From: Xestospongia muta | Lineage: Eukaryota > Porifera > Demospongiae > Haplosclerida > Petrosiidae | Direction: 5' to 3' | Assembly: GCA_963693285.1 (NCBI GenBank) | Contig: OY848917.1 | Location: forward strand, 28,273,745 to 28,337,744 | Length of the DNA: 64,000 nucleotides | In this document: positions 11,605 through 21,412 of the stretch, in pieces | How the letters are laid out: the number at the start of each line of letters is the position of its first letter | Numbering within the stretch: position 1 is the stretch's first letter | Position numbers and translations under genes: made by a program | The notes under the pieces: model-generated | Told to the model about the DNA's origin: nothing | The model's database searches: none | Seen by the model: the letters and a program-made list of their open reading frames with translations, nothing else

Positions 11605-12150
11605 ATATTTATTGTTGTTGCAATAAACCTGTTTATGAAATTAATATAATTTAGAACAATTATTACTGGTAAGCATAGTGGATTGAATGTGATTATTATA
11701 ATTAGTTAGATTAGTTATTATAGTCATATATTAAATAATGTAATATGTTTATTTTATATTGTGGTCATTTTGAACATGCTTAGTTGGTACTTTTTCAGTC
11801 ATTTTTGTTTGCTTTCTTCTCTGTAGTCCATTCTTTGTTTTTGTATTAAATCATAATAAAAACTTGTATTTGCCTAAAATAAAGGTGATTATAATTGATG
11901 ATGAAGGTGACTAGATGTATATTGTTGGAAAAAATTGAGAGTTCAGGCTAGAAACTGATCGATTCTCCACTTATCTCAAAAAATTTAAGTTATGTTTTCA
12001 TGTCAATAGTGTAGCATGAATGATGAGAAGAAAGTCAGATTAGTATACACTCTTAACAGTAAATACATGTAGTGATAGGCCTACTCATTTCATACGAAAA
12101 ACAATTTTAACTCTTACAAACTGACGCCCAATTCATTAAACTTAATAATC
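11605..12150. other. 3' flank of copy C with short gag-like relic
   Basis: After the candidate AATAAA the sequence diverges from the A and B spacers. At about 11936-12050 it shows a weak match to the start of the Gypsy-type remnant (GAGAGTTCAGGCTAGAAACTGA..GATTCTCCAC). Otherwise it is AT-rich and without a gene. Confidence 0.4.
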
Positions 12151-12159
12151 ATAGCCGTA

Positions 12160-12935
12160 CGGAACTCTTCGCGGTGTTTCTTAAACATCCATGTAGATGC
12201 TAGCAACGTTTTCAACTCATTAAATCGCCTGACAGGACTACACAACACAAGGTGGCTCTGTACATCGGTGGCTACCGTTCTTATCCACTCCTACAGAAAT
12301 TCAGCTGAGTATTTCTTAGATGGTGATATTATAGGAGGGATACATTACAAGGGGATCCTCTAGCTATGTCCATGTATGCGATTGCTTCAATTCCACTTAT
12401 CAGAAAGCTGGGCAAAAAGGCACTCAGCCATGGTATGCACACCATGTAGATGATGCTACTACAGCTGGGAAATTGAAATATTATGTGAATGTTGGGATGG
12501 TATCACTGAATTATGGATATTTTGCTAATAGAGCTAAGACATAGTAATTGTCAAAGAAGAGACTTACTAAGTTGCTACCGAAATTTTTGGAGATACTGAA
12601 GTTAAAATCATCTCTAGAGGAAGACCTCATCTGGGTGTATCCCTTGTTACTCGTTACTATATTGAACAATATGTAAAAGAGAAAGTTCAAATATGGATTA
12701 ACGATATAATGTACTTGTTTCAATAGCTAAAAGTCAACCTCATACAGTATATGCTGCCTTTATTCACAGTAAGTTCATTTATTGCACATGATCTGTCCAC
12801 AACATCAGTCATCTACTACAACCCCTTGAGGATGGCTTAAGATGTGATCTTATTCCTGCTCTTGTGGGTAGAGCACCACCTAATGATGTTGAACATTATC
12901 CATTTGCCCTCCTGCTAGGTTGGGTGGTTAAGGTC
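12160..12935 (+). pseudogene. Broken reverse transcriptase of a retrotransposon
   Basis: Conceptual translation in shifting frames gives motifs of an RT domain: VDASN.FNSLNR near 12193, then KGDPLAMSMYA, then the catalytic box region near 12430, and downstream QPHTVYAAF and LIPALVGRAPPNDVEHYPFAL. The order and spacing fit one RT of a family common in invertebrate genomes, most likely of non-LTR type. The catalytic YADD-like box is split by three extra codons (WYA-HHV-DDA), and stops and frameshifts occur throughout, so it is dead. It lies between copy C and the fragment of a fourth gene copy. Confidence 0.65.
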
Positions 12936-13008
12936 TTATACTAATTCTTCTAAACATCTGACCTGGAATTCTCATTTTCTACTAAGATCACCTCACCTCT
13001 ACACCACA

Positions 13009-13164
13009 GATTATTCATTGTCTCTATATTTCAGAGGTTAGACATAAGAATAGAATGTTTACTTTATTAAAAATTTCATACAGATAATGATAACTGTCTT
13101 GACATGATATTCCCCCCCGGGACAAATGTGTGTTGACGATATTAACAGTTTCTATTGTCAGTGA
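13009..13164 (+). pseudogene. Fragment of a fourth copy of the Cys-rich gene (end of exon 5 and exon 6)
   Basis: Begins with the end of exon 5 (GATTATTCATTGTCTCTATAT..AGAG followed by GTTAGAC) and continues through a short intron into exon 6 (ATAATGATAACTGTCTTGACAT...TATTGTCAGTGA). The EGF-like coding part is damaged around 13108-13122, where the CCTCAGGG region has become a C-run. The rest of the gene is missing. This marks a fourth tandem copy whose 5' part was deleted or replaced, possibly with the arrival of the RT fragment. Confidence 0.7.
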
Positions 13165-13541
13165 ATGTTTATTGTTGTTGTAATGTGTACGGTTATTAAG
13201 CTTGTTTGTTAAATTAATATAACATTTACGACAATTAATATTAAATAAAGCAATAAGTAATGGATAATATATGAATGACATCTCTTTTGCTTTGTCATAG
13301 CTAGTCCATGTAATATGACATTACACACACACACTATCACATTTGTTATCTAATTACGAGGATAAAATGAATTGTTATAAAGTCCGAAAATGTTACTAGC
13401 AATTTTCCTCCATTATATTGATAAAATGATATTATTATTAATAATGTTACTAAAATACAAAAAGAAATTTAATATTACATCCAAGTCATCAAAGTGAATC
13501 AAATTAAAGATGATAAATATTGAAATTATAAACTTTAACTT
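13165..13541. other. Intergenic, AT-rich
   Basis: No gene seen. Contains a short ACACAC run and the region just after the stop of the minus-strand hydrolase gene. It separates the two gene families. Confidence 0.4.
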
Positions 13542-16490
13542 TTACAAACTAAAAGTACTTTTACCAATTTGTTTTGTAATAAACTGATCAATTAGTTGTG
13601 CACATTTTTTAGGTTTTTCAATAGAAATACAATGACCACAATTGTTAAGGATGACTACTTTACTCTGTGGAGCAAGCTTTTTTAGTAATTTGGCCCCAGA
13701 AACATCACAAACCTATATAAATGTAAGAAATAATAATCATCAAATCAAAACTAACAAATGGTTGTCTTGTAATAGCAGGTACACTTAATACATATTTTAA
13801 CCCTTAGTCCAACAAGCAATTTTTTTCATTTAGACACATTTGCCATAATAAAAGTGGCTATCTCTTTTGAACTGTTTCTGATGTAAAAAAAACATATTTC
13901 AGTACAAAATAGTCAGACAAGAGCTTATATAATGGGCAATATAAACATATTTTAAATGTCAAATATATTTTACTAAATTCATTTGTACATACAACTTAGG
14001 AAGATATTTAACTAATATCCATTATAATTAACTATTGCAAAAACACGAAACATTTGAAGGTGTAAATATGTGTGACATGATTTAATGATAGAAAGCCACC
14101 ATTCACTAAGATAGGATGCCTACTTTACTACTTTCCTAAATAGCAAGAGTTTTAGTGGTTATATCCTGTACGTTAAGCAGAGTTATAAGACCCATTGAAT
14201 GATGCTATTCACTTTTCTCTAACTTATTCCTAACCTGAGACCATAACACTGAGTCAGAGGTCAAACTCAAATTGGACATAGTATATGTTCCATATAAATG
14301 CAATAAACATAAAAAAAATGTGGCTAGATATGGAGCATGTTGTTTTATATTTGGCATAAAAAGGGTTAAATATATTAAATATAGTTGTGAGACCATGATA
14401 CAATAATAGCATATTAATACCTCTTTACATCAGAATGTACATTGGCCTCTTTGTCTTTACATTTTAAGTTTACCTTGTATTGTCCTCATGTATATGCCTT
14501 AAGCCTACTATTACATCAATTTTATTTATGTATTTACCTGGTCTTGTTGTCCCCAAACAACCAATGATGGAATGTACTTGGATTTTTCAACTCGTGATCT
14601 GATGATTTCATCAGTCTCTCCATTACTTCTCATATCTCTTATAACTAGATGAGAGAAATGCCATAAATTGATGATATAGAACATGATATGGAATACAAAT
14701 GTACTTTAATGTATGGACGCATATATAATGCAAATAAGAGCAAAAGCATTTTTATTTGGGTTACTGTGGCCTACATATTTTATCAATCTGACAAATTACC
14801 TTTTTCAAATTTTGGGTAGTGTTGGCTGTGAATACTGACAACCGCCTCTAGCATATGATTAGGCAGAAAGAGTCCTTGAGGTTGATGTAACACTAACTCC
14901 AACATGTTACGGAACTCATCAGCTGTCTCAGGAAGTATAGGGTTCTTTTGATTATTAACTCGTCCTTCAAAGTAAGCCATAGTAGGTGAACACTTTGCAC
15001 CAATTCGATGAGTAGCTATAATGAAAATATACTGTGGTCTTTGTGCAAGCATAAAATAAAGGAATTTGACAAATACAGTTCTTCAAATATTACATTTTAA
15101 TGTGGTTACCTATTTCATTACAACCTGTACAGTATCTTAATTACATTTTCTTGGAGATACACTAAGTCCTTTACATGTAAAGTGATTCATGACAACAAAC
15201 ATATCATATACAATACAATGTTTTTGAGCAAGTACAGTGAAGATCTACAAGTACCATACCTGCTGGACTGATCAGAGTTATTGAAGCAAGTCTCTCTGGA
15301 TGGACATATGCATAGTGGCCTGCACAAAGTGATCCCAAAGACTCACCAACAATATGAAAACGATTTAAGTCTAAAGTCACAAATACCTGTTAATAAAACA
15401 AAGTGTCAGAGCGTTATAATATATGTGGTTTGCAAGTAGCATGTTCAGCAGTTGCTATGTCAATCGTGTCACTAGATCAGTCCACAAACACAACTGATCA
15501 GCAACTGTGATAATATCAACAACAAGCTGACTAAGTAGCTGACACAAGTGATGGATAGCTAACATTTCACTTACTTTGTGTAGTATCTCCACAAAGAAAT
15601 CGACACAATAAGTTAAGTCCTCAGAGAAATCTGATTCTCCATGACCTGGTAAGTCAAGTGCTACTATTCTCCATGATGATGGTAGTTGTCTCAATAAAGG
15701 TATCCATCCAAGTTTCTGACCGGTAATCCCATGTATGAAAACTAAAGTTGGTTGGTTATCGTCTTTTGCTGGTCTGTCCATATAACTAATGTTCATACCA
15801 TCTATCATAACTGATTGAATGTCAAATCCCGGAGCTGCTATGTAGCCACCATATCTATTAACAAAAGAGAGTCTTCTGATTTGTTGTAAAGCAATCTCTG
15901 TTAATGGTGCTATACACATGGGCAATACAGTGTACTAGGAGCCTTATGGCAAGATTATAGAGTAATATATCTATACTAGTACTCCTTTGAAATAACATAA
16001 CATTATTTCAGATTTTAAACGCAATATATGTTTATTTAGATCATAAAGTTTTTATTCTCATTGCCTTCATGGTGAAGTTCTCCACTTTTTGTAGGAGGCT
16101 GAGGGCCAATTTGTCATATTAAAGTATATTTATTAGTACTTGCTTTGTGTAATCAAGTTTGCTATATTATTATATGACATTTGTGACTCTTAATGTAAAG
16201 TTTGAGATTAAATGTCAATGCAAAAAGTACATGTTAACATAGATACACATAATTATACTGTTATTAATTTATAGCATTTCTATGTCACTATGAGAGAAGA
16301 ACGCAGTTCATCAAGTAGCACATGATGTCTGTCTGTTTGTGAGAGTATATTAGCTTATAACTCACTTTAAGAACCCATTGACTAGTGCTGTTGGATAGAG
16401 CTTGTACAGAAATCCGAGGATAACACCCATAGGAACAGCAAAAGGCCAAAACAACAGACCAACAAAAAAGTGTAAGAGAACGTTAGCCAT
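13542..16490 (-). CDS. ABHD6-like alpha/beta-hydrolase (minus-strand copy)
   Basis: Six exons on the minus strand: 16366-16490, 15575-15854, 15260-15386, 14800-15015, 14538-14644, 13542-13712 (1026 nt, 341 aa; human ABHD6 is 337). Exon 1 encodes a hydrophobic N-terminal anchor (residues about 5-30). Exon 2 holds the oxyanion-type HG (FIHGITGQK) and PGHGES. The nucleophile elbow is GESLGS (Ser151), the acid is in GQQDQ (Asp284) and the base in NCGHCIS (His312). The Asp-His distance of 28 equals that of human ABHD6 (278/306). Family members are membrane-bound monoacylglycerol lipases acting on 2-AG and related lipids; substrate here is inferred. It is the most diverged intact copy and the only one in this orientation. 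Confidence 0.85.
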
Positions 16491-16900
16491 TCCTGTCAAT
16501 CACAAAGACTATGATGAATCGACTCCAGCAAACTGTCAACTGGTGTTAAGTGAAGCTTTGTATAACAGACAATCGTCTGATGAACCATGGTTATCACGCC
16601 ACATTGCTAATCGTTAGATTCGTTACCATAGCAATGACGTCACACGTTTGGTTGTCTAATTTTTAGGGGTTTTAGGATACTTCTTCTCAACTTCATCAGG
16701 ATTTTACAAAATTTGATAGTAGACTCGAAGAGCGTGATTTCAAGTTACGCTAAGTCACGTAAGAGTAACACAGTATAATTAATTAATTACTATTATAAAA
16801 TCTAGCTATGCGTACAAGACATGTGTACAGCGTATATATGATGATATAGAATAATTATAACAACTATGTAATAATCAATAAAAATAATTTACAGAGTTCA
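16491..16900. promoter_or_regulatory. Upstream region of the minus-strand hydrolase with X-box/CRE pair
   Basis: On the plus strand, GTTACCATAGCAAT (16622-16635) resembles an RFX X-box. It is immediately followed by TGACGTCA (16635-16642), a perfect CREB/ATF site. The pair lies about 130-150 bases upstream of the minus-strand ATG. Both calls rest on consensus matching only. The remainder is AT-rich. Confidence 0.4.
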
Positions 16901-16904
16901 GTTA

Positions 16905-18190
16905 CATTTTCTATTGTCAATTTCCATCATTTACTTTGTGACGAACTAATTAATTAAGTCAGCACATTTCATAATATGTTGTTCAATAAAAATACCAATG
17001 ACAAAAGTTGTGGAGAACAACTACTTAACTCTGTGGAGTAGGCTTCTTTTAGCAATAGCTCCCAGTCATGGTCATAGATCTAAAAATTTAATAGGATGAA
17101 GTATTATATCACATTCAGGTTAAGGAGTACAGATAAGTAGTACATGTAATGCTCTCAATTTTGGATACATAGTTTCAGTTTTTTCATTAGTACCATAGTA
17201 TCTCTAACAATGTTACTTCATGAAAGCACATATAGAGTATAGTGGCAATAAAATATAACATGTGCTCATTATTATTATAAACATGGTTTATTATTACAAA
17301 CAGCCATATAGAACTATTTATGATAATAGTGCATATATTTAAAGTTATATTATAATAGTTGCTAAATTGTTATTACAGCAAGTTGTTGTTATTACAACAA
17401 CTTAATATTCTTAGAAAAACTTCAATCTATTGACTTACATTGTGTTATCTTGTTATGTGTATGTGTTGCTAGTAGTTTTAGTTATTAAAATAACTAATAC
17501 TAAAATAAACCAAACAAGCTTGCTTTTATAGTAATTAGCCAATCAAAATTACATGTATTAAAATGCTATGAAGTGTATTGTTCTATTATAGCTATGGTTA
17601 GCACTGTATCTGGATATAACCAACAGCCACGCTCTCTCTAATACAAATGTATGTGTGTGTCATATCTGTCTACAATAAAAAAGAGCATTGACCACACCTA
17701 TCAAGTGACTACTGCTTGAGCTACCAACACATGCCATGCTAGATATTTTGGGTTTTTTAAATATGTAAACATGTTATTACAACTCCAGTCAGGTGATGAA
17801 CTGATGATCACCTTCTTAATGCTTAGTCACTTCATTAGCCATCATTGCATCATCACATGACACATAGATCATTGTAACTTGTACAACATTTGTTAGTTTT
17901 ATGTCACCTTTTACCTGGTCATGTTTTCTCCACAGTATTAACATTGGAATATTCTTGATTTACGGCATCTTACTTCATTAGTTTCTCCATTACTTCCCAG
18001 ATCATGTGAAACTAAACAATGAGACATAAATAGAGAATATACAAGCTGCTATGCCATCTTTCTGGTAGCTAAATCAAAAGACTATATACTATAATGTACC
18101 TTTCAAAATCTTTTGGTAGTTTTTATTATGAACACTAACTACAGCTTCTAACAAGTGATTTGGTAAAAAGTGTCCTTCAGGTTTATGTTT
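16905..18190 (-). pseudogene. ABHD6-like pseudogene (exons 4-6 relic, minus strand)
   Basis: A decayed second minus-strand copy upstream of the intact one. An exon 6 relic lies at about 16905-17080 (with frameshifts and stops), exon 5 at 17915-18011 (97 nt instead of 107, with in-frame stops) and the 3' half of exon 4 at 18100-18190 (FLPNHLLEAVVSVHN). Splice-site positions are still visible at several edges. Exons 1-3 are missing, and exon 4 is joined at about 18190 to unrelated sequence. The intron-like stretch 17081-17914 holds no other gene. Confidence 0.7.
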
Positions 18191-18362
18191 ATATCAAAGC
18201 CTTTAAGCTGACCACTTGTCCTGGTAGAGTCTGCAGCAAACAAAGCAACCATGTCTCCTTCTACCATAACCATGTCTTCTTCTGTTGGTATCATGTATAT
18301 TTTTAATAATTTATTGTTCTGTAGTATGTATAAATGATACATACACTCACTAACAAGAACAG

Positions 18363-18641
18363 TCAAGCTACGAAACAGTACTCCTTTCCTTCCTTATATG
18401 GAGCATGAATAGCTTCTAGTAGAGGTTGGACATATTCATTTACTCTTGTACGTCGTATTGGTCTAGCACAGATGAGGAGAAGGACATAGGGTAGTAGCAG
18501 AAGAATAACAACTAGTGAAGTGATGATCATTAAAACATGATGTGAACCAACAGTTTTAATGTCGAAGCCTTTATGCTGACGACTTTCGCAAAGGGTACTT
18601 GGATTTGTCCTGGTAGAGTCTGGAGCAAACAAAACAACCAT
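18363..18641 (-). CDS. Membrane-protein fragment with TM helix and HAPYKEGKEY motif
   Basis: A 92-codon minus-strand frame with one strong hydrophobic helix (about residues 34-58, HHVLMIITSLVVILLLLPYV), then basic residues and LLEAIHAPYKEGKEY. This resembles the juxtamembrane part of large multi-pass surface proteins predicted from sponges and cnidarians, recalled from memory and not checked. Real members are far longer, so this is probably a displaced or dead exon. The N-terminal part (FAPDSTRT..GFDI) has a shorter direct repeat at 18196-18260, next to the hydrolase relic. Confidence 0.4.
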   Translation of the reverse strand: MVVLFAPDSTRTNPSTLCESRQHKGFDIKTVGSHHVLMIITSLVVILLLLPYVLLLICARPIRRTRVNEYVQPLLEAIHAPYKEGKEYCFVA

Positions 18642-18942
18642 GTCTCCTTATACAACCGTTGTGGGTTCTTCATTGCTGCTTTTGATGTTGATTAGGGGTG
18701 GGGGAGTACTCACTAGTCAGGGAGAAGAGTCCATTGCCTGTTTAAACTTCAATGAGTGTTGCATCGATAACGTCACCGTCCATCACCGTTTAGGAGCTAT
18801 TCTTTCTGGCGTAGGTAACGAAGGCAGATCGTATGGTACATACGGAAACATGTGCTCCGGTATATGTGTTGAATATCGTGTTGATGTATCAGCTCCAGTT
18901 CGTCTCATCGTAAGCATGCCCACTGTCAGTCAGTGTAAATAG
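18640..18942 (+). CDS. Possible small secreted Cys-containing protein
   Basis: An uninterrupted 100-codon frame starting at an ATG in CAACCATGTCTCC. It begins with a hydrophobic segment typical of a signal peptide (SSLLLLMLI, about residues 9-18). The mature part contains six Cys (ACLNFNECC, MCSGIC, final QCK) and one NVT sequon. The stretch is richer in G and C than its surroundings. No family is recognised, and a single-exon frame of this size could be chance or part of a larger gene. The opposite strand is not open over the same length. Confidence 0.35.
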   Translation: MSPYTTVVGSSLLLLMLIRGGGVLTSQGEESIACLNFNECCIDNVTVHHRLGAILSGVGNEGRSYGTYGNMCSGICVEYRVDVSAPVRLIVSMPTVSQCK

Positions 18943-19166
18943 AACACACAACACAAAGGTAAGAACAGGCGCTAAAACCAACCTACGCGTGTTCATGCAT
19001 TTATTCTATCCTTGGTCACTTATCAGGAAAACCAAGTTGTTGTTGTAGCTGTTGGGAATTTTGTTCCTGTGACGGAGTAAGTAATCTCACAGTAAGTCCA
19101 TGAAGTATGTGTCTTGTGGACACTTTACGAGTGGTAGTCCCGCAGAACTGCCTGTCTTGTATTCCT

Positions 19167-19448
19167 TCATGTACAGCATGGCCTTTCCTTCATAGTCTCA
19201 GTAGTGGATATTTGGATAATGTTTGGTGAGGTGTTCAGTGGCCCACAGACTTCCCTTTGGTAGCATTTGAACTTTAGTTCTCGATATTCTTTCCCTCTCC
19301 TGGGAGGGATGGCTGTGTAAAAGAGAGGGAGAAGTAGACTGTGGGATGTTGTGACGCATTCCCATCCAGTGAACAATGTATAATCTTGATGAACTTGTCT
19401 GACAACGTTCAAGATTTCTTCCCTATAAAAATAAAAAACAATGACCAT
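19167..19448 (-). other. Minus-strand open region, possible exon of unknown gene
   Basis: After a plausible acceptor (TTTTATTTTTATAG, exon edge about 19422) two minus-strand frames are open. One reads REEILNVVRQVHQDY. The other, ending at TGA 19198-19200, reads LPKGSLWATEHLTKHYPNIHY and stays protein-like beyond that stop (KAMLYMKEYKTGSSAGLPLV, to about 19092). This looks like an exon of a gene or pseudogene. I recognise no family and cannot choose a frame with certainty. Confidence 0.3.
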
Positions 19449-19646
19449 GTCACTAAATGGATTTTACAAACATGTGTGTGTGCGTGATGATGCATGTATT
19501 ATGAAACCATTTTTACCAAGATAGCCAGAGTCCTTTGGCTTTGAGTTCCTCCCACAAGTTTTCTCTATGGACTTATGCTCATTTTGGGATTGGCTCATGT
19601 ACACCCTCAACACCTGTGCCTGTGGGATATTTTGTAGGTCTTTCTC

Positions 19647-20006
19647 TTATGAGAGATACCTCACTGCTCGTAGAAGGCTTTGACCGTAATATAATAACAT
19701 TCCAGGAGACAATTCCCTATTGTCTTTAAGGTATTTAAAGAAATTGTTGAGAAGATTGCAATTTAACACGGTGGTCATACTAGTCTTGTGACCATTCCTT
19801 CGACAACGAAGTGATCTATCTGTCAAAGCTCTCTCTATAATCACAATGTATACCAGTTGGCAGGTAAGACATACAGTCAAAATAACTAGTAGCTTTAAAT
19901 TAAACATAACCGAATAGCTCAAAAAAAGCTCAGTCATTATAACAACTTGTATGAAAATGGAACAATAAGATTCAATGTAGTGTTGTGAGCTAGCTCCAAA
20001 CCACAT
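19647..20006 (-). other. Minus-strand open frame with one hydrophobic helix
   Basis: 119 codons, containing a hydrophobic stretch (FNLKLLVILTVCLTCQLVYIVII) followed by a basic region. It could be an exon of a membrane protein related to neighbouring minus-strand fragments, or a chance frame. No family is recognised. Confidence 0.2.
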
Positions 20007-20483
20007 GATTGAATAATGACAGGGAAGGGTCTAACTAATTGTAATAGAACGATTTGTTTTGTATGCATGAAATATTGTGTGCCAATCAAATTGGAACATC
20101 CCAATAAGTCAAAAAGTAGAGATTTTGATGTAAATTAATGTCAATAGTAAATGCTGACCTACCCATCTTGCTCCATAATATATAACACATACCTGTCAAG
20201 CAATAGTCTTTTAAATTCTCAGATTAGCAGGTTTAAAATGTTTAGAGACCTGTCAATAACGACATTAACTGATAAATACTGTCATCAGGTCCCTATAAAC
20301 CTGCCGTTTTACTGTTTATGAAGAAGGAACTACCTCAGGTACAACATTTTCAAATATTAATGAGGTCTTATATCCGTTATATAGGAACCAATACTCCCAA
20401 TTCAAAATGTACGGTTATGAACTCATTATTGAGATATATTATATATATATAATATAGGTTATACAGACTATATTCTTTAGTAA

Positions 20484-20736
20484 ATTATTTCTTACCAATC
20501 TTTTTGGTAGATATTTTGTTATGATCTTTGTAATATTCTATCAGCTCCGCTAATGTCAACTTTATCATTCCGTAGCCTCTTGATGCTGGTACGTGAAATT
20601 CCTGTGGCATCAGATGTTCGTTTAAGAGATCCTTGAGTCCATTTACACCTGTTGAGTTACTCGGAATAGTCCTAGACATTCGGAACAACCTCCTTTGTTT
20701 ATTTGTTTGTAACTTCAGTCTCTTTTTCCCTACCAT
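20484..20736 (-). CDS. Possible first exon of an unrecognised minus-strand gene
   Basis: From an ATG at 20736 the minus strand encodes a basic start (MVGKKRLKLQTNKQRR) followed by LKDLLNEHLMPQEFHVP and LTLAELIEYYKDHNKIS. It ends at a good donor (AAAAAGATTG|GTAAGAAAT, edge at 20484). The open frame extends further upstream to 20850 with a hydrophobic start that may be intronic or untranslated. The composition looks coding, but no family is recognised and no matching downstream exon was settled. Confidence 0.35.
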
Positions 20737-20900
20737 CTTCACGAACACAAGAGAAAACGTGGTGTGCTCACATGACATGCACGTGAACAAAATAATGAAT
20801 AATATTAAAATAATTATATTATACTTCATTGGTAATTTCTTACATTCCATGCATACAACACTTTTTTTTAATAAGGGGCCAACTCAACTGTGGCAGTTCC

Positions 20901-21412
20901 AGCGGATGTCCACTCCTACTTTACTTGCGATCACTATTGCAGCTTTTATGGCTGGAAGCAAATGAGTAGTATGTATATATTTGCAGTTTCTCGTGGGCCT
21001 ACTAATGTTGGCATTAGCTGTACCAGTTGGAGTTATCCTTTATTGCTGTGTATATTCTATCCAACGAAATTAATTGATGGATTTATAAAGTAAGTAGTGT
21101 CTTAATAATATCATTTTATTATAATTATATCTATGCTGGAAGTGCTTGAATATTTATTTCTTAGAAAAAACTTGGTAAGATGCATTTAGAGCTAGATTTT
21201 ATCTTGTTATGTGTCATGTTCACAAAATTGGTTTTAGGGTCATTATTGGAATAGGTTTTGTTTAGTTCTTACCTAATATATATTTATAATTAATTATTAT
21301 TATTTCTTTGAACAGATTTGGAGTTTCAATTGTATTACCAGGTTCTCATATTAAATCACTTATGATAGATGGCCTGAGAGAATTACTTCAAGAATAGAAA
21401 TGTCTCCAATAG
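20901..21412 (+). pseudogene. ABHD6-like pseudogene with internal deletion
   Basis: The exon 1 relic (about 20975-21089) keeps the shared YPTKLIDGF end and the GTAAGTAG donor. However, the initiator ATG of its relatives is altered and one T is missing in the anchor-coding part, which shifts the frame. The exon 2 acceptor is followed by FGVSIVLPGSHIKSLMIDG (21316-21373), which is joined directly to the last third of exon 3 (CCTGAGAGAATTACTTCAAGAATAG..., to 21412), with a stop at the joint. The middle of exon 2, intron 2 and the catalytic Ser are gone. The upstream motif AGCGGATGTC (20901-20910) is shared with intact copies. Confidence 0.8.
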
